64,000 nt of DNA, taken from positions 3,844,001 through 3,908,000 of the forward strand of contig NZ_BBZB01000001.1 in the NCBI RefSeq assembly GCF_001269985.1, in the 5' to 3' direction. Positions 1 through 9,558 of this stretch are shown here, one piece after another. The notes beneath the pieces were generated by a model. It worked only from the letters and a program-made list of their open reading frames with translations, ran no database searches and was not told the DNA's origin. Every line of letters starts with the position of its first letter. Within the stretch, counting starts at the first letter, position 1. A program made the translations under genes and the position numbers. The DNA comes from Pseudoalteromonas sp. '520P1 No. 423' (lineage in GTDB: Bacteria; Pseudomonadota; Gammaproteobacteria; Enterobacterales; Alteromonadaceae).

Positions 1-56
1 TGTATGCAGAATAAGTTAAACTGGATTTATATTCAAGTTTTATGAATAATTATTTT
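1..56 (+). promoter_or_regulatory. Three tandem ArgR operator boxes upstream of argE
   Basis: Three 14-bp cores resembling the ArgR half-box pair TGAAT-N4-ATTCA lie at 1-14, 22-35 and 43-56. Each is offset from the next by exactly 21 bp, the spacing of paired 18-bp ARG boxes separated by 3 bp. The middle one (TGGATTTATATTCA) has one mismatch; the outer two have more. They end 10 bp before the argE start, so ArgR would block transcription of argE, and possibly of a divergent arg operon beyond the window's left edge. Operator function is inferred from match and phasing only. Confidence 0.6.
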
Positions 57-900
57 AGGTTTTATTATGTCTATACCCAATTTTATGCAAATGTACCAAA
101 CGCTGATATCTCTACCTTCGATCAGCGCAATTGATGAGAAGCTAAATTTAAGCAATAAAGATGTGATTAATAACTTAGCTAATTGGTGTCAAAGTTTGGG
201 ATTTAAATGTGAAATTTCAGAGCTTGAAAGTGCACCTGGAAAATATAATTTATTGGCTAGGTTAAATCCTAGCGACAGTGAAAATGGAAAAAAGAATTTC
301 ATGGTGGTTTAATGTTAGCAGGTCATACCGATACTGTACCTTTTGATGATAACCAATGGAGCATGGATCCCTTTACGTTAACGGAAACTGACAATAAATT
401 ATTTGGTTTAGGTTCGATTGATATGAAAGGTTTTTTTGCATTCATTTTGCATGCTTTACAAGAGTTCGATTTATCGAATTTAAAACAGCCTTTGATCATA
501 TTAGCCACTGCTGATGAAGAAACAACCATGGCGGGTGCGCAGCAAATTTGCCAACATAAAAACTTAAAACCTGCTCGCTGTATTGTAGGTGAACCTACGG
601 ATATGGTGCCGGTATTTACCCATAAAGGGCATATGTCGAGTGCAATTAGAATTGTTGGTAAATCAGGTCATAGTTCAGATCCTGAAGCCGGTTTAAATGC
701 AATTGAAATTATGCATTTGGTGATAGGAAAACTCCTTATTTTAAAGCAAGAGCTAAAGAATAAGTATTCAGTTGAACACTTCGTAATTCCTTACCCCACT
801 TTGAATTTAGGCCATATTCATGGTGGCGATAACGCAAATCGTATTTGTGGTTGTTGTGAATTACATATCGATATGCGACCTTTGCCGGGCATTAGTGTTA

Positions 901-1209
901 TACCAATTGTACTAATTAACTTCCCATTCAGCGGGAGTTAAAAGCGCTTTAGACAAGGTAAATTATTGAAGTCATAGTTATTCTCGGCAATAGCTCCTGC
1001 ATTGCTCTACCTTCTGAATCCATTCAGTCGTATTTCAAAATTATTTAACGCAGTATAAATCGCTTATAAACCCGCCTTACAGGAGCCTATGGGGATTTAC
1101 ACTTCGTTGTTATATTATCTTTTAAGGGAATGACCATTACTGCGATAACATGCCTAGAATTGAAAACCCCCAAAGGCTCTGAGTGGGAACTTACTTAATA
1201 CAATTGGTA
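901..1209. mobile_element. MITE-like element with TACCAATTG termini inserted in argE
   Basis: The element begins TACCAATTGTACTAATTAAC and ends with an inverted version of the same sequence (…CAATTGGTA). The terminal inverted repeat extends imperfectly for about 32 bp. A TTA triplet flanks both ends (898-900 and 1210-1212), a 3-bp target duplication. Removing the element with one TTA restores an uninterrupted argE reading ([16 protein letters not shown]), which proves insertion into an existing gene. No transposase is encoded, so it must have been moved by an enzyme encoded elsewhere. Confidence 0.88.
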
Positions 1210-1451
1210 TTATAGCGCTACAAGCAATGCTGTTAGGTGCGGTTAACGAAATAAATAAACAATACCCCAATGCTGTTGAAGTAATAGATTTACACGCACC
1301 TATTCCTGCGTTTAAAAGCACAACCGATTCTGCGCTTGTTAAATTAGCAGAAAAAATATCAGGGGAAAAAGCAATTGCAGTGAATTACTGTACAGAAGCA
1401 CCATTTATTCAGCAGCTTGGATGTGAAACGATTATTATGGGCCCAGGATCG

Positions 1452-1485
1452 ATCAACCCCATCAACCCCATCAACCCCATCAACC
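1452..1485 (+). repeat. 9-bp tandem repeat (ATCAACCCC) in argE
   Basis: Three perfect ATCAACCCC units (1452-1460, 1461-1469, 1470-1478) are followed by a partial unit ATCAACC. They encode an NPI tripeptide repeat after the conserved GPGSI motif of argE, where the family normally continues N-x-x-HQPDEY. The array adds codons and leaves the downstream conserved tail one frame off. It looks like slippage at a short repeat in a gene already free of selection. Confidence 0.8.
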
Positions 1486-1603
1486 AGATGAATATTTAGC
1501 AATTGAAAAGATAAAACCAACACAATCAATGATAAAGAAATTAATTGTAGAAAGCTGCTTTTAAAATAAAACGCGGCTGAAGCCCCGTCTACAAAATCTA
1601 AAT

Positions 1604-1990
1604 CTATTTTCGTGAAGATAAAGCGACTAAGGTGCCTTCAATAGAACGGACATAAGCTAATGTTTGTCCGTTCGACTTATCTGCGGGAGGACAAAAAGGT
1701 TCAGCCCCTGCTGCAACGGCTTTATCATATGATTCAATAACATTGTCACAATAAAAGCGTATTTCAAAACCCAGTGCTGGTTGTTTTGGCTGAGTGCGAA
1801 TATAGCTTTGTTTAAAGTTTGATTGCGCACAAGGGTGTGCAGAAAAAGCCAATTTTACGTGCCCTGTATCTAGCTCAGCATACTGACCCGACCCATCATC
1901 TTTAATCGTGCTTAAACCAAAAGCTTGATAATAAAAATCTAACGTTTCTTCAACATCATCAACATAGATAATTGTTTTCGCAAATTCCAT
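1604..1990 (-). CDS. VOC-superfamily (glyoxalase/bleomycin-resistance fold) protein
   Basis: This 128-residue protein has the paired beta-alpha-beta-beta-beta pattern of the vicinal-oxygen-chelate fold: an N-terminal half (EFAKTIIYVDDVEETLDFYYQ) and a C-terminal half (GFEIRFYCDNVIESYDKAV, ending in a TLVALSSRK strand). Family members include glyoxalases, dioxygenases and antibiotic-binding proteins; nothing here fixes the substrate. The ATG at 1990 is preferred to a GTG one codon earlier because an AAGGG ribosome-binding site sits 7 bases before it. It stands alone between the argE remnant and der, with no obvious operon partner. Confidence 0.75.
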   Translation of the reverse strand: MEFAKTIIYVDDVEETLDFYYQAFGLSTIKDDGSGQYAELDTGHVKLAFSAHPCAQSNFKQSYIRTQPKQPALGFEIRFYCDNVIESYDKAVAAGAEPFCPPADKSNGQTLAYVRSIEGTLVALSSRK

Positions 1991-2171
1991 CACAACACCC
2001 TTATATTTTGAACATGATCATTAATTTATTCTTATGTGATCATTAGCTTAAAATATGCCCTAAAATTGATAATAAAACAAGCAAGTTTCAGTCCTAAGCA
2101 TAAAAAGTTGATTGAGTTCAAACTATTACATTTATTTTGACTTTAAGAGCAACTTCCTATCTCCCATAAAC

Positions 2172-2199
2172 AAAAAAAAGCGCCATCGGCGCTTTTTTT
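2172..2199. terminator. Duplicated copy of the der terminator
   Basis: The hairpin GCGCC-ATC-GGCGC is flanked by an A-run and a T-run, so it could terminate in both directions. It is a near-copy of the hairpin at 2504-2531 and lies at the same distance from the duplicated der 3' end, so it is part of the same tandem duplication. Confidence 0.75.
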
Positions 2200-2215
2200 A
2201 TTTTAAAAACAAACT

Positions 2216-2495
2216 CTAACCTTTGTTTTTATGTAACTTAGCAATTTGTCTGCGTTTACGTTTTTGAGACAAAGTCACTTTAGTCGTACGACCAGCGTAA
2301 GGGTTATCACCTTCACGGAATTCAATCTTAATTGGCGTACCCATTACATTTAATGCTTTACGGTAGTAATTCATTAAGTAACGTTTGTATGACGTAGGCA
2401 GTTTATGTACCTGATTACCGTGAATAACGATAATTGGTGGATTGTAACCACCTGCGTGAGCTGTGATTTAAGAGTAACTTAACATGACGACTATT
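2216..2495 (-). pseudogene. Tandem-duplicated 3' fragment of der
   Basis: This stretch repeats the last ~80 codons of der (KH-like C-terminal domain through KLHKNK-stop) at a distance of 336 bp. A handful of base changes and, upstream of 2461, a small insertion mark it as decaying. The conserved part ends inside the domain, with no start codon or GTPase domains, so it cannot make a functional Der. The stop (2216-2218) and following terminator are copied too. It arose by tandem duplication of der's 3' end and now sits downstream of the intact gene's terminator. Confidence 0.88.
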
Positions 2496-2503
2496 TCTCT
2501 ATT

Positions 2504-2531
2504 AATAAAAAAAGCGCCATTGGCGCTTTTC
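2504..2531 (-). terminator. Rho-independent terminator of der
   Basis: The hairpin GCGCC-ATT-GGCGC starts about 20 bases after the der stop, with a T-rich tract on the minus strand (A-run at 2504-2512). It should end transcription of der before the decaying duplicate. Confidence 0.75.
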
Positions 2532-2551
2532 TTCTACTTTAAAAACAAACT

Positions 2552-4024
2552 CTAGCTTTTGTTTTTATGTAACTTAGCAATTTGTCTGCGTTTACGTTTT
2601 TGCGACAAAGTAACTTTAGTTGTACGACCAGCGTAAGGGTTATCACCTTCACGGAATTCAATCTTAATTGGCGTACCCATCACATTTAATGCTTTACGAT
2701 AGTAATTCATTAAGTAACGTTTGTATGACGTAGGCAGTTTATGTACCTGATTACCGTGAATAACGATAATTGGTGGGTTGTAGCCGCCTGCGTGAGCGTA
2801 TTTAAACTTAACACGACGACCACTCACCATAGGTGGTTGGTGATCAGACTGTGCCATATCCATAATACGACGTAGCATAGACGTACTGACACGTTTAGTT
2901 GCAGATTGATATGCTTCGTCTACTGATTCAAATAAGTGACCAACACCTGTACCGTGAAGTGCAGAGATAAAGTGAATGCGTGCAAAATCAATAAAGCCTA
3001 AACGTCTATCTAGCTCTGTTTTGATACGATCTTTAACATAATCATCTAAGCCATCCCACTTATTTACAGCGATAACTAATGAGCGACCTGCATTAAGTGT
3101 AAAACCTAATAGACTTAAATCTTGGTCACTAATACCTTCTCTGGCATCAACAACAATTAAAACAACATTTGCATCTTCAATCGCTTTTAATGTTTTAATT
3201 ACCGAGAATTTTTCAACAACGTCATTAACTTTTTTACGTTTACGTACACCGGCAGTGTCGATTAATACATATTCTCTATCATTACGCGTCATAGGAATAT
3301 ATACAGAGTCACGTGTTGTGCCTGGCGCATCATAAACGATTACACGTTCTTCGCCTAAAATACGGTTTGTTAATGTTGATTTACCAACATTAGGACGCCC
3401 AATGATAGCTAATTTAATTGGCTTATCTTCAGGATTGTAGTCTTCTAAGTCTTCATCATTTTCATAAATCTCAGAAAACTCATCCTCTTCTTCTACAGCA
3501 TTAGCTTCAATGCCGTGAAGCTTATTGTACTCATCAATAATAGGCTGTAATGCAATTTCAATTAGAGAAGTTACGCCACGACCGTGTGATGCCGCAATAT
3601 GATAAACTTCACCTAATGATAACTGATAAAACTCAGCACAGTTTGAATCTGCATCAATGCCATCAGTTTTATTAGCAACAACTAAAATTGGCTTATCTTT
3701 TTTACGTAAATGATTAGCAATTGCTTGATCAGCTACAGTCATGCCAGCACGCGCATCAACTAAAAATAAAACAACATCCGCTTCTTCAATTGCCAATAAA
3801 GATTGCTCAGCCATTTCCACTTCGATGCCCGTTTCCGAACCATCAATTCCGCCAGTATCCACAACGATAAACTCATAGTCATCACTACGCGCCTGACCAT
3901 ATTTACGATCACGAGTTAAACCTGGAAAGTCAGCAACTAACGCATCACGAGTACGAGTTAAACGATTAAATAATGTGGATTTACCAACATTAGGTCGCCC
4001 AACTAGAGCGATCACAGGAAGCAT
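2552..4024 (-). CDS. der: Ribosome-assembly GTPase Der (EngA)
   Basis: Der is an essential double-GTPase that matures the 50S ribosomal subunit. Two complete G-domains are visible: the first with [20 protein letters not shown] and NKTDG, the second with [23 protein letters not shown] and NKWDG. An acidic linker ([20 protein letters not shown]) separates them, and a C-terminal KH-like domain ends in a basic tail. The 490-residue length is normal. The ATG at 4024 gives the classical [11 protein letters not shown] start and has AAGGGG six bases upstream; a TTG two codons earlier is less likely. A 167-bp gap with the bamB terminator suggests it has its own promoter. Confidence 0.97.
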   Translation of the reverse strand: MLPVIALVGRPNVGKSTLFNRLTRTRDALVADFPGLTRDRKYGQARSDDYEFIVVDTGGIDGSETGIEVEMAEQSLLAIEEADVVLFLVDARAGMTVADQAIANHLRKKDKPILVVANKTDGIDADSNCAEFYQLSLGEVYHIAASHGRGVTSLIEIALQPIIDEYNKLHGIEANAVEEEDEFSEIYENDEDLEDYNPEDKPIKLAIIGRPNVGKSTLTNRILGEERVIVYDAPGTTRDSVYIPMTRNDREYVLIDTAGVRKRKKVNDVVEKFSVIKTLKAIEDANVVLIVVDAREGISDQDLSLLGFTLNAGRSLVIAVNKWDGLDDYVKDRIKTELDRRLGFIDFARIHFISALHGTGVGHLFESVDEAYQSATKRVSTSMLRRIMDMAQSDHQPPMVSGRRVKFKYAHAGGYNPPIIVIHGNQVHKLPTSYKRYLMNYYRKALNVMGTPIKIEFREGDNPYAGRTTKVTLSQKRKRRQIAKLHKNKS

Positions 4025-4108
4025 AAACAACCCCTTAAAATTATACTAAATATAAATAAAACCGACTTTTCAGTGGTTTAGCTGTAAATTTAGTATGAAA
4101 ACTAAAAA

Positions 4109-4139
4109 CAACAAAAGGCTTCGCTATGCGAAGCCCTTT
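4109..4139 (-). terminator. Terminator downstream of bamB
   Basis: An 8-bp perfect stem (GGCTTCGC, loop TAT, GCGAAGCC) is followed on the minus strand by TTTTGTTGTTTTT. It lies ~55 bases past the bamB stop and separates the hisS-yfgM-bamB unit from der. Confidence 0.75.
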
Positions 4140-4191
4140 AAAATTATCTTATTCAATCACAGGTTAAACTGTGATTAACTAAAACGTTACA

Positions 4192-5373
4192 TTATGGTGC
4201 TTCAATAACTGAAACTTCACCATCTCTTGTAGTAATAACAAGTTTATTACCAGCTGTAACTGCTTCTACATAAAAGCCTGAACTATCAAACTCTTCACGA
4301 GAAACTAAGTCACCACTGGTTTTATCTAACCAATGTAGATTACCTTCGTTATCGCCTAGTACTAAATTATTTCCAATAACTGTAGGCCCAGTTAAGTGCC
4401 AACCAACTAAAGCCGGCTGACTCCAACGCTCGATGCCTGAGTTTTTATCTAAGGCAAAAATACCGCCAGAGCTATCTACTAAAAAGATATTTTGACCATC
4501 AGTTGCAATTTCTCTGTAGCCACTGTATTCACGTTTAAATACAACGTTACCAGAGCGGATATCTACAGCTGCTAAATTACCATTATAGGCTAAAGTATAA
4601 ACCATTGAGCCTGAAACAATAGGTTGCACATCAACATCTACTAAACGTTCAAATTCTGAAGAACCTTTTGGCACAGCAATATCTGCCTTCCAAGCTGAAA
4701 AACCACTTTCAGAAATAAGCACAGTTAGCTTACCGGTTTCCTCACCAACTAAAACACCACCATTTGCAACAACTGGTGCGCTCATGCCGCGTAATGTTAA
4801 TGCAGGTACTTCTTGCTCGTATTTCCAGCGCTGCTCACCTGTATCAGGATGCAAGGCAACAAGTTGTCCGGAACCTAAGTTAGCAAAAATTAAACCGTCA
4901 CCTGCTGCTGGGCTTGATAACGCTTCACCAGGCACATTTTTACGCCAAACGATTTCACCAGTTTCTCTATCAAGCGCGATAATTTCGCCATGTTCAGAGC
5001 CAACGTAAATTTTACCAAATGCTTGTAACAAACCGCCAGAAAGTTTTGCATTATCGCTATCTTCCCAAGGCCAAAATGCAACGTTTTCACGCACATCTTT
5101 TTGCCATATTACATCGCCAGTCTCTAAAGAAAGCGCTTTTACTTTGCCGTTTCTATCTGCAACGTAAACAGTCTCTTTATAAACAGTAGGAGAAAGCTTT
5201 GAGTAGTAATGGCCGACACCATCACCTACAGACTCTTGCCATAAAACTTTAGTTTCAAACTGATTTACAATAACAGGTAAAACTAGCTCTTCAGGCTCTT
5301 CATCATCACTTGATGAACAACCCATTAATGAGGCCATGCATAAGGCCAATGTTGCCATGGTAATTTTTTTCAT
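4192..5373 (-). CDS. bamB: Outer-membrane assembly lipoprotein BamB
   Basis: BamB is the beta-propeller lipoprotein of the BAM complex, which inserts beta-barrel proteins into the outer membrane. The start MKKITMATLALCMASLMGC is a lipoprotein signal with the lipidated Cys at residue 19, followed by a Ser/Asp/Glu-rich linker. The body shows repeated PQQ-like blade motifs (GDVIWQKDV, GEIVWRKNV, GEQRWKYE, GIERWSQP, each in an ALD-x-x-TG context). At 393 residues the length fits the family. It is the last gene of the hisS-yfgM-bamB run, 10 bp after yfgM. Confidence 0.95.
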   Translation of the reverse strand: MKKITMATLALCMASLMGCSSSDDEEPEELVLPVIVNQFETKVLWQESVGDGVGHYYSKLSPTVYKETVYVADRNGKVKALSLETGDVIWQKDVRENVAFWPWEDSDNAKLSGGLLQAFGKIYVGSEHGEIIALDRETGEIVWRKNVPGEALSSPAAGDGLIFANLGSGQLVALHPDTGEQRWKYEQEVPALTLRGMSAPVVANGGVLVGEETGKLTVLISESGFSAWKADIAVPKGSSEFERLVDVDVQPIVSGSMVYTLAYNGNLAAVDIRSGNVVFKREYSGYREIATDGQNIFLVDSSGGIFALDKNSGIERWSQPALVGWHLTGPTVIGNNLVLGDNEGNLHWLDKTSGDLVSREEFDSSGFYVEAVTAGNKLVITTRDGEVSVIEAP

Positions 5374-5383
5374 GACTTTAACC

Positions 5384-6034
5384 TTATTTTTCAGATACTG
5401 GTACGTTCAACGCAGCAACGGCTAAGTTATCAAGTTTAATTTGTAATAATGAGTTATTTTCTAAGCCACCAGCATCTACAGCTGCCTGATAAGCACTACG
5501 CGCCTGTTCGCTTTCATTTTTAGCAACGTATACATCGCCTTTGAGTTCAGCAACTGTTGCTTTAAAACTTTCTGGTAAAGTATTACCCAAGGTAGCTAAA
5601 GCGGCATCATATTGCTTTTGTTCTAACTGAATACGCGCTAAACGTGTAAAAGCAAGTGCTTTAAATTCAGTATTTTTTGAGTTTACTGAAATCCAAGTTA
5701 ATTTTTCTGCAGCTTTATCTAAATCATCTTTTTCTACTGCTTCTTTAGCAGTTACAAAAGCAGCTAAAACAGAGTAGCTAGAACTACCATTTGTTTTAAT
5801 AAATTCATCTGCATCAGTTAATAATGTTGAGCCTTCTTGCCCTGCATTTTCAACTAACTGCGTGTAAGAATCTGATAATGATTCAGTTGTTTCAATTGTG
5901 TGCTGGTTATATGCTTTCCAGCCGTATAAACCACCTAGACCTAATACTACGCCTACAGCAAGTGCTACGCCATTATCACGAAAAAAACCTTTAATCGCTT
6001 CTGCTTGTTGTTCTTCTGTTGAATAAACTTCCAT
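5384..6034 (-). CDS. yfgM: YfgM-like SecYEG ancillary subunit / TPR protein
   Basis: YfgM is an inner-membrane protein found with the SecYEG translocon and the chaperone PpiD. This 216-residue protein has the family's short cytoplasmic start (EVYSTEEQQAEAIKGFFRDNG), one membrane helix (about residues 24-41, VALAVGVVLGLGGLYGW), and a periplasmic helical region with TPR-like pairs. It begins 2 bp after hisS and ends 10 bp before bamB, the usual gammaproteobacterial order, which supports the name. Confidence 0.9.
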   Translation of the reverse strand: MEVYSTEEQQAEAIKGFFRDNGVALAVGVVLGLGGLYGWKAYNQHTIETTESLSDSYTQLVENAGQEGSTLLTDADEFIKTNGSSSYSVLAAFVTAKEAVEKDDLDKAAEKLTWISVNSKNTEFKALAFTRLARIQLEQKQYDAALATLGNTLPESFKATVAELKGDVYVAKNESEQARSAYQAAVDAGGLENNSLLQIKLDNLAVAALNVPVSEK

Positions 6035-6035
6035 A

Positions 6036-7313
6036 CTACCCTACCAAATCTGTTAAAAGAGTTCTGACTTCATCAATATTTAATGTTATTTGATCTTTCT
6101 TTTCTCTTAGATATTTAATCGTCAAAATGCCTTGTTCTAGCTCATCATCACCTATGATTAAGGCGATTTGTGCGCCACTTTTATCTGCGCGTTTTAATTG
6201 CTTTTTAAAGTTACCACCACCAGCATGTACCATAATACGCACGCCAGGTACTTGATCTCTAAACTGCTGTGCTATTACTTGTGCTTGAATACTGGCTTTA
6301 TCACCCATAGCTGCAAAATAGACATCTACATTGCTACGAAGCTCACCAACACACTCTAACTCTTGTAATAGTAAAATTAAGCGTTCCATACCCATTGCAA
6401 AACCAACAGCGGGTGTTGCTTTACCGCCTAACTGCTCAACTAATCCATCGTAACGACCACCAGCACATATAGTGCCTTGTGCGCCAAGATTTTTAGTTAC
6501 CCATTCAAATACAGTACGATTATAATAATCTAAACCACGCACTAATTTTTCGTTAACTTGGTATTCGATACCTGCAGCATCTAATCGTTCACATAAATTT
6601 GCAAAATGTTCAGCTGATTCTTCATCTAAGTTTTCTGACAGCTTAGGTGCATTTACTAATAATGCTTGAACGTCAGGGTTTTTGCTATCTAAAACACGTA
6701 ATGGATTAGTATGCATACGACGTAAAGAATCTTCATCTAATTGCGATTTATTTTCTTCTAAGAAGGCAATTAAGATTTCACGGTACTTTACACGCGCTTC
6801 ACTAGAACCCAATGAATTAAGCTCTAAAGCTACATTTTTATCTATGCCTAGTTTTTTCCAAAGGTGCGCAGTTAAAATAATGACTTCAGCATCCATTTCA
6901 GCTGTTGAAAAACCAAATGATTCTAAACCAAATTGGTAAAACTGGCGGTAACGACCTTTTTGCGGACGCTCATGTCTAAACATAGGTCCCATATACCAAA
7001 GTCTTTGCTCTTGGTTATACAGTAAGCCCGCTTGGTTAGCTGCGCGAACACACACCGCAGTGCCTTCAGGTCTTAAAGTTAAGCTATCGCCGTTTCTATC
7101 GTCAAAAGAGTACATTTCTTTTTCAACGATATCAGTTACTTCACCGATCGAGCGTTTAAATAAATCTGTTGATTCTACAATAGGGAAACGTATTTCTTGA
7201 TAACCAAATGAAGCTACTGTTTCACGTAATGTTGCTTCTAGTTTCTGCCAAATTTGTGTATCGCCTGGCAGACAATCGTTCATACCACGTACTGCTTGGA
7301 TTTGTTTAGCCAC
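6036..7313 (-). CDS. hisS: Histidyl-tRNA synthetase
   Basis: HisS charges tRNA-His. The 425-residue protein shows class II motif 2 ([13 protein letters not shown] followed by [19 protein letters not shown]), the histidine-specific [15 protein letters not shown] and [15 protein letters not shown] signatures, motif 3 ([13 protein letters not shown]), and a C-terminal anticodon-binding domain (VYFAAMGD...). The start [18 protein letters not shown] matches the family. It begins the hisS-yfgM-bamB unit and follows ispG after a 132-bp gap. Confidence 0.98.
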   Translation of the reverse strand: MAKQIQAVRGMNDCLPGDTQIWQKLEATLRETVASFGYQEIRFPIVESTDLFKRSIGEVTDIVEKEMYSFDDRNGDSLTLRPEGTAVCVRAANQAGLLYNQEQRLWYMGPMFRHERPQKGRYRQFYQFGLESFGFSTAEMDAEVIILTAHLWKKLGIDKNVALELNSLGSSEARVKYREILIAFLEENKSQLDEDSLRRMHTNPLRVLDSKNPDVQALLVNAPKLSENLDEESAEHFANLCERLDAAGIEYQVNEKLVRGLDYYNRTVFEWVTKNLGAQGTICAGGRYDGLVEQLGGKATPAVGFAMGMERLILLLQELECVGELRSNVDVYFAAMGDKASIQAQVIAQQFRDQVPGVRIMVHAGGGNFKKQLKRADKSGAQIALIIGDDELEQGILTIKYLREKKDQITLNIDEVRTLLTDLVG

Positions 7314-7445
7314 TGTCGGTCCTAATTCATTTGTTACTGATAAATAATAAAACGCTGAAAATAATAATACGCGTTAAAAACAAAAGAGCAGAATTATAAA
7401 CCAAATTCGCCTCTTCTTCTAGCTAGTGATTGCATGCAAAAGTTA

Positions 7446-8564
7446 TTACTCTACTATTTTCACGTCAATAAGCGCTTGCTCATCTTTTGCTTTTACAAAA
7501 TCACGTATTTGCGCTTCTAATTGCTCAGCAATATTTGCATTATCAATGCGTGTTTTTTGACGTTCACCATTGATGTATAAGCCTGAACGCTTATTTGCAC
7601 CAGCCAAACCTAAATCACTTACAAGTGCTTCACCAGGGCCATTTACAACACAGCCTATCACTGAAACGCTAATTGGTGTGATGATATCTTCTAAATTTTC
7701 TTCAAGTTGATTCATTGTTTTAACAACATCAAACTCTTGTCTTGAACAACTTGGGCAGGCAATAAAGTTAATTCCACGAGAGCGAATTCGTAGTGACTTT
7801 AAAATATCAAAACCCACTTTTATTTCTTGTACTGGATCAGCAGCAAGTGAAATACGTAACGTATCGCCGATTCCTTCAGATAATAACATGCCTAAACCAA
7901 CAGCTGATTTCACAGCACCAGCTCTAAAACCTCCGGCTTCTGTTATACCTAAATGTAAAGGTTGGTCTATTTCTTTAGCAAGTAATCTATAAGCACCCAC
8001 AGCTAAAAATACATCAGACGCTTTTACTGATATTTTAAATTTATCAAAGTTAAGGCGTTGTAATATTTCAACATGTCGCATTGCTGATTCTAACAATGCC
8101 TCTGGTGTGGGCTCTTTATATTTTTCTTGAATATCTTTTTCTAAAGAACCACCATTTACACCAATTCGAATTGGAATACCATGCGTTTGTGCGGCATCAA
8201 CAACTGCGCGAATACGCTCTTCAGAACCGATGTTACCCGGATTAATACGTAAACAATCAACACCGTATTCAGCGACTTTTAATGCGATACGATAATCAAA
8301 ATGAATATCGGCAACTAAAGGCACATCCACTTGTTGCTTGATGCTTTTAAAGGCTTCTGCTGCTGCCATAGTAGGCACTGATACACGTACAATATCTGCA
8401 CCTGCATTTTGGATATCTTGGATTTGTTTTACAGTGGCATCAACATCCATGGTATCTGTATTTGTCATTGACTGCACAGCAATCGGTGCACCATCACCAA
8501 TTGGCACATCGCCTACATAAATTCGGCTGGATTTTCTTCTTTTAATAGGTGTTTCAGAAAACAT
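7446..8564 (-). CDS. ispG: HMB-PP synthase IspG (GcpE)
   Basis: IspG reduces methylerythritol cyclodiphosphate to HMB-PP in the MEP isoprenoid pathway, using a [4Fe-4S] cluster. The 372-residue single-domain bacterial form is present: VQSMTNTDT near the start, [32 protein letters not shown], and the cluster-ligating [13 protein letters not shown] and [12 protein letters not shown] motifs. Together these supply the three Cys ligands. It starts 16 bp after rodZ, so the two are probably cotranscribed. Its cluster would come from the Isc system encoded at 20.9-29.0 kb. Confidence 0.98.
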   Translation of the reverse strand: MFSETPIKRRKSSRIYVGDVPIGDGAPIAVQSMTNTDTMDVDATVKQIQDIQNAGADIVRVSVPTMAAAEAFKSIKQQVDVPLVADIHFDYRIALKVAEYGVDCLRINPGNIGSEERIRAVVDAAQTHGIPIRIGVNGGSLEKDIQEKYKEPTPEALLESAMRHVEILQRLNFDKFKISVKASDVFLAVGAYRLLAKEIDQPLHLGITEAGGFRAGAVKSAVGLGMLLSEGIGDTLRISLAADPVQEIKVGFDILKSLRIRSRGINFIACPSCSRQEFDVVKTMNQLEENLEDIITPISVSVIGCVVNGPGEALVSDLGLAGANKRSGLYINGERQKTRIDNANIAEQLEAQIRDFVKAKDEQALIDVKIVE

Positions 8565-8580
8565 AATATACTCAGTCTAT

Positions 8581-9558
8581 TTATAGCGATAAAGGAAGTT
8601 GGAATTTAGCTAAACGGTTAGTAGGAAAGCTAGAGGTATCTACAGTTTCACCATCTAATTCTATTTCTACTAATTGATGTTTTCCTAATACCACGGAAAA
8701 AGGTGCAACACCATTAACAGTCATAACATAACCTGATTTTTTAACGCCAAAAGCAACACGCTCACTTGTTGCATCAAAAATCTCAACCCAACTATCCCCA
8801 GAGAAGCGCATAATGATTTTACTTACGATAAGTTCATTTTTAACTTCTTCTTGTTTAGCTTGCTCTGTAGTAATAGCTGTTTCAGGTGCTATCTCTGAAA
8901 TACTCTCATCTTTTTTTTCTTCTGAAATTGAATCTGTAGCAGGGGTACTTACTTTTGCAATCTTAAAATCCATTACAGGGTTATGTTCTTTTACTGCTGT
9001 GATCTCTTTTTTAGTCGCAATAACATTGCTTTGTTCAACTATTGAAGTTGATTTTGGCTCTATCGTAACTGAAGCCGCATCCGTTACTTCCTCTGTATTC
9101 AAATTCATATCCACGTCAGGAGAATTAATGACAGCTTCATCTTTAGAGTTTTGATTTTGCCACCATAAAATGCCTGAAGACCCAAGAACGATGCTTAAAA
9201 CGATATAACTTACTATCATTAAGCGACTATCATGGGTTTCTTTTTCAAAGCGGTTAGAAAAGCTCTGCATTTCCTTTTCTTTTGAGTTATGTGTACTTGA
9301 TTGATAACTCTGCATCACGTCATTTTCGTCTAGGTCTAAAAGTTTGCAGTAAGATTTAATATAACCTTTTACAAAAATTTCAGGCCCTAAGTTTTCATAT
9401 TGATTATTTTCTAAATCAATTAATTGAGATTCATCTAAATTTAATTGGCTTGCCAAAGACGCTATAGAGATATTAGCCGCTTCACGGCCTTTTACTAATA
9501 TATAGCCTAAATTTGGTTTGGCTTGCTCTTGATCCTGCTCTATTGTTTTATCTGTCAT
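8581..9558 (-). CDS. rodZ: RodZ-like cell-shape protein
   Basis: RodZ links the MreB cytoskeleton to the membrane. This 325-residue protein has an N-terminal helix-turn-helix domain (about residues 15-80; LGYILVKGREAANISIASLA...LDESQLIDLEN), a single membrane helix at about 113-135 (LMIVSYIVLSIVLGSSGILWW), an acidic Thr/Glu-rich periplasmic linker, and a C-terminal DUF4115 domain (IIMRFSGDSWVEIFDATSERV). It overlaps the upstream pilW-like gene by 4 bp, which indicates translational coupling. Confidence 0.92.
   Translation of the reverse strand: MTDKTIEQDQEQAKPNLGYILVKGREAANISIASLASQLNLDESQLIDLENNQYENLGPEIFVKGYIKSYCKLLDLDENDVMQSYQSSTHNSKEKEMQSFSNRFEKETHDSRLMIVSYIVLSIVLGSSGILWWQNQNSKDEAVINSPDVDMNLNTEEVTDAASVTIEPKSTSIVEQSNVIATKKEITAVKEHNPVMDFKIAKVSTPATDSISEEKKDESISEIAPETAITTEQAKQEEVKNELIVSKIIMRFSGDSWVEIFDATSERVAFGVKKSGYVMTVNGVAPFSVVLGKHQLVEIELDGETVDTSSFPTNRLAKFQLPLSL

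Larger units (their letters stand above)
67..1564 (+). pseudogene. argE: Acetylornithine deacetylase (argE), multiply broken
   Basis: ArgE removes the acetyl group from N-acetylornithine in arginine synthesis. Family landmarks can be read in three pieces: [11 protein letters not shown] (metal-binding His) near 321-353, [10 protein letters not shown] near 511-540, RPLPG near 877-891, and [10 protein letters not shown] with GPGSIN near 1383-1459. The first frame runs 67-312 and ends in KNFMVV-stop where the family has [10 protein letters not shown], so one base is missing near 303-306. A 309-bp MITE interrupts codons at 900/1210. A 9-bp tandem repeat near 1452-1485 shifts the frame so that the true C-terminus ([11 protein letters not shown]...ESCF, stop 1562-1564) is out of frame. 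Three separate lesions make a working product very unlikely. Arginine would need another deacetylase or an ArgJ-type cycle elsewhere. Confidence 0.9.

Noticed and set aside
67..941. Programmed frameshift rather than mutation in argE near 303
   Set aside because: No slippery heptamer or downstream structure is seen, and two further lesions break the same gene, so decay explains it better.
1452..1485. CRISPR-like array
   Set aside because: Units are 9 bp with no spacers; a simple tandem repeat within a broken gene.
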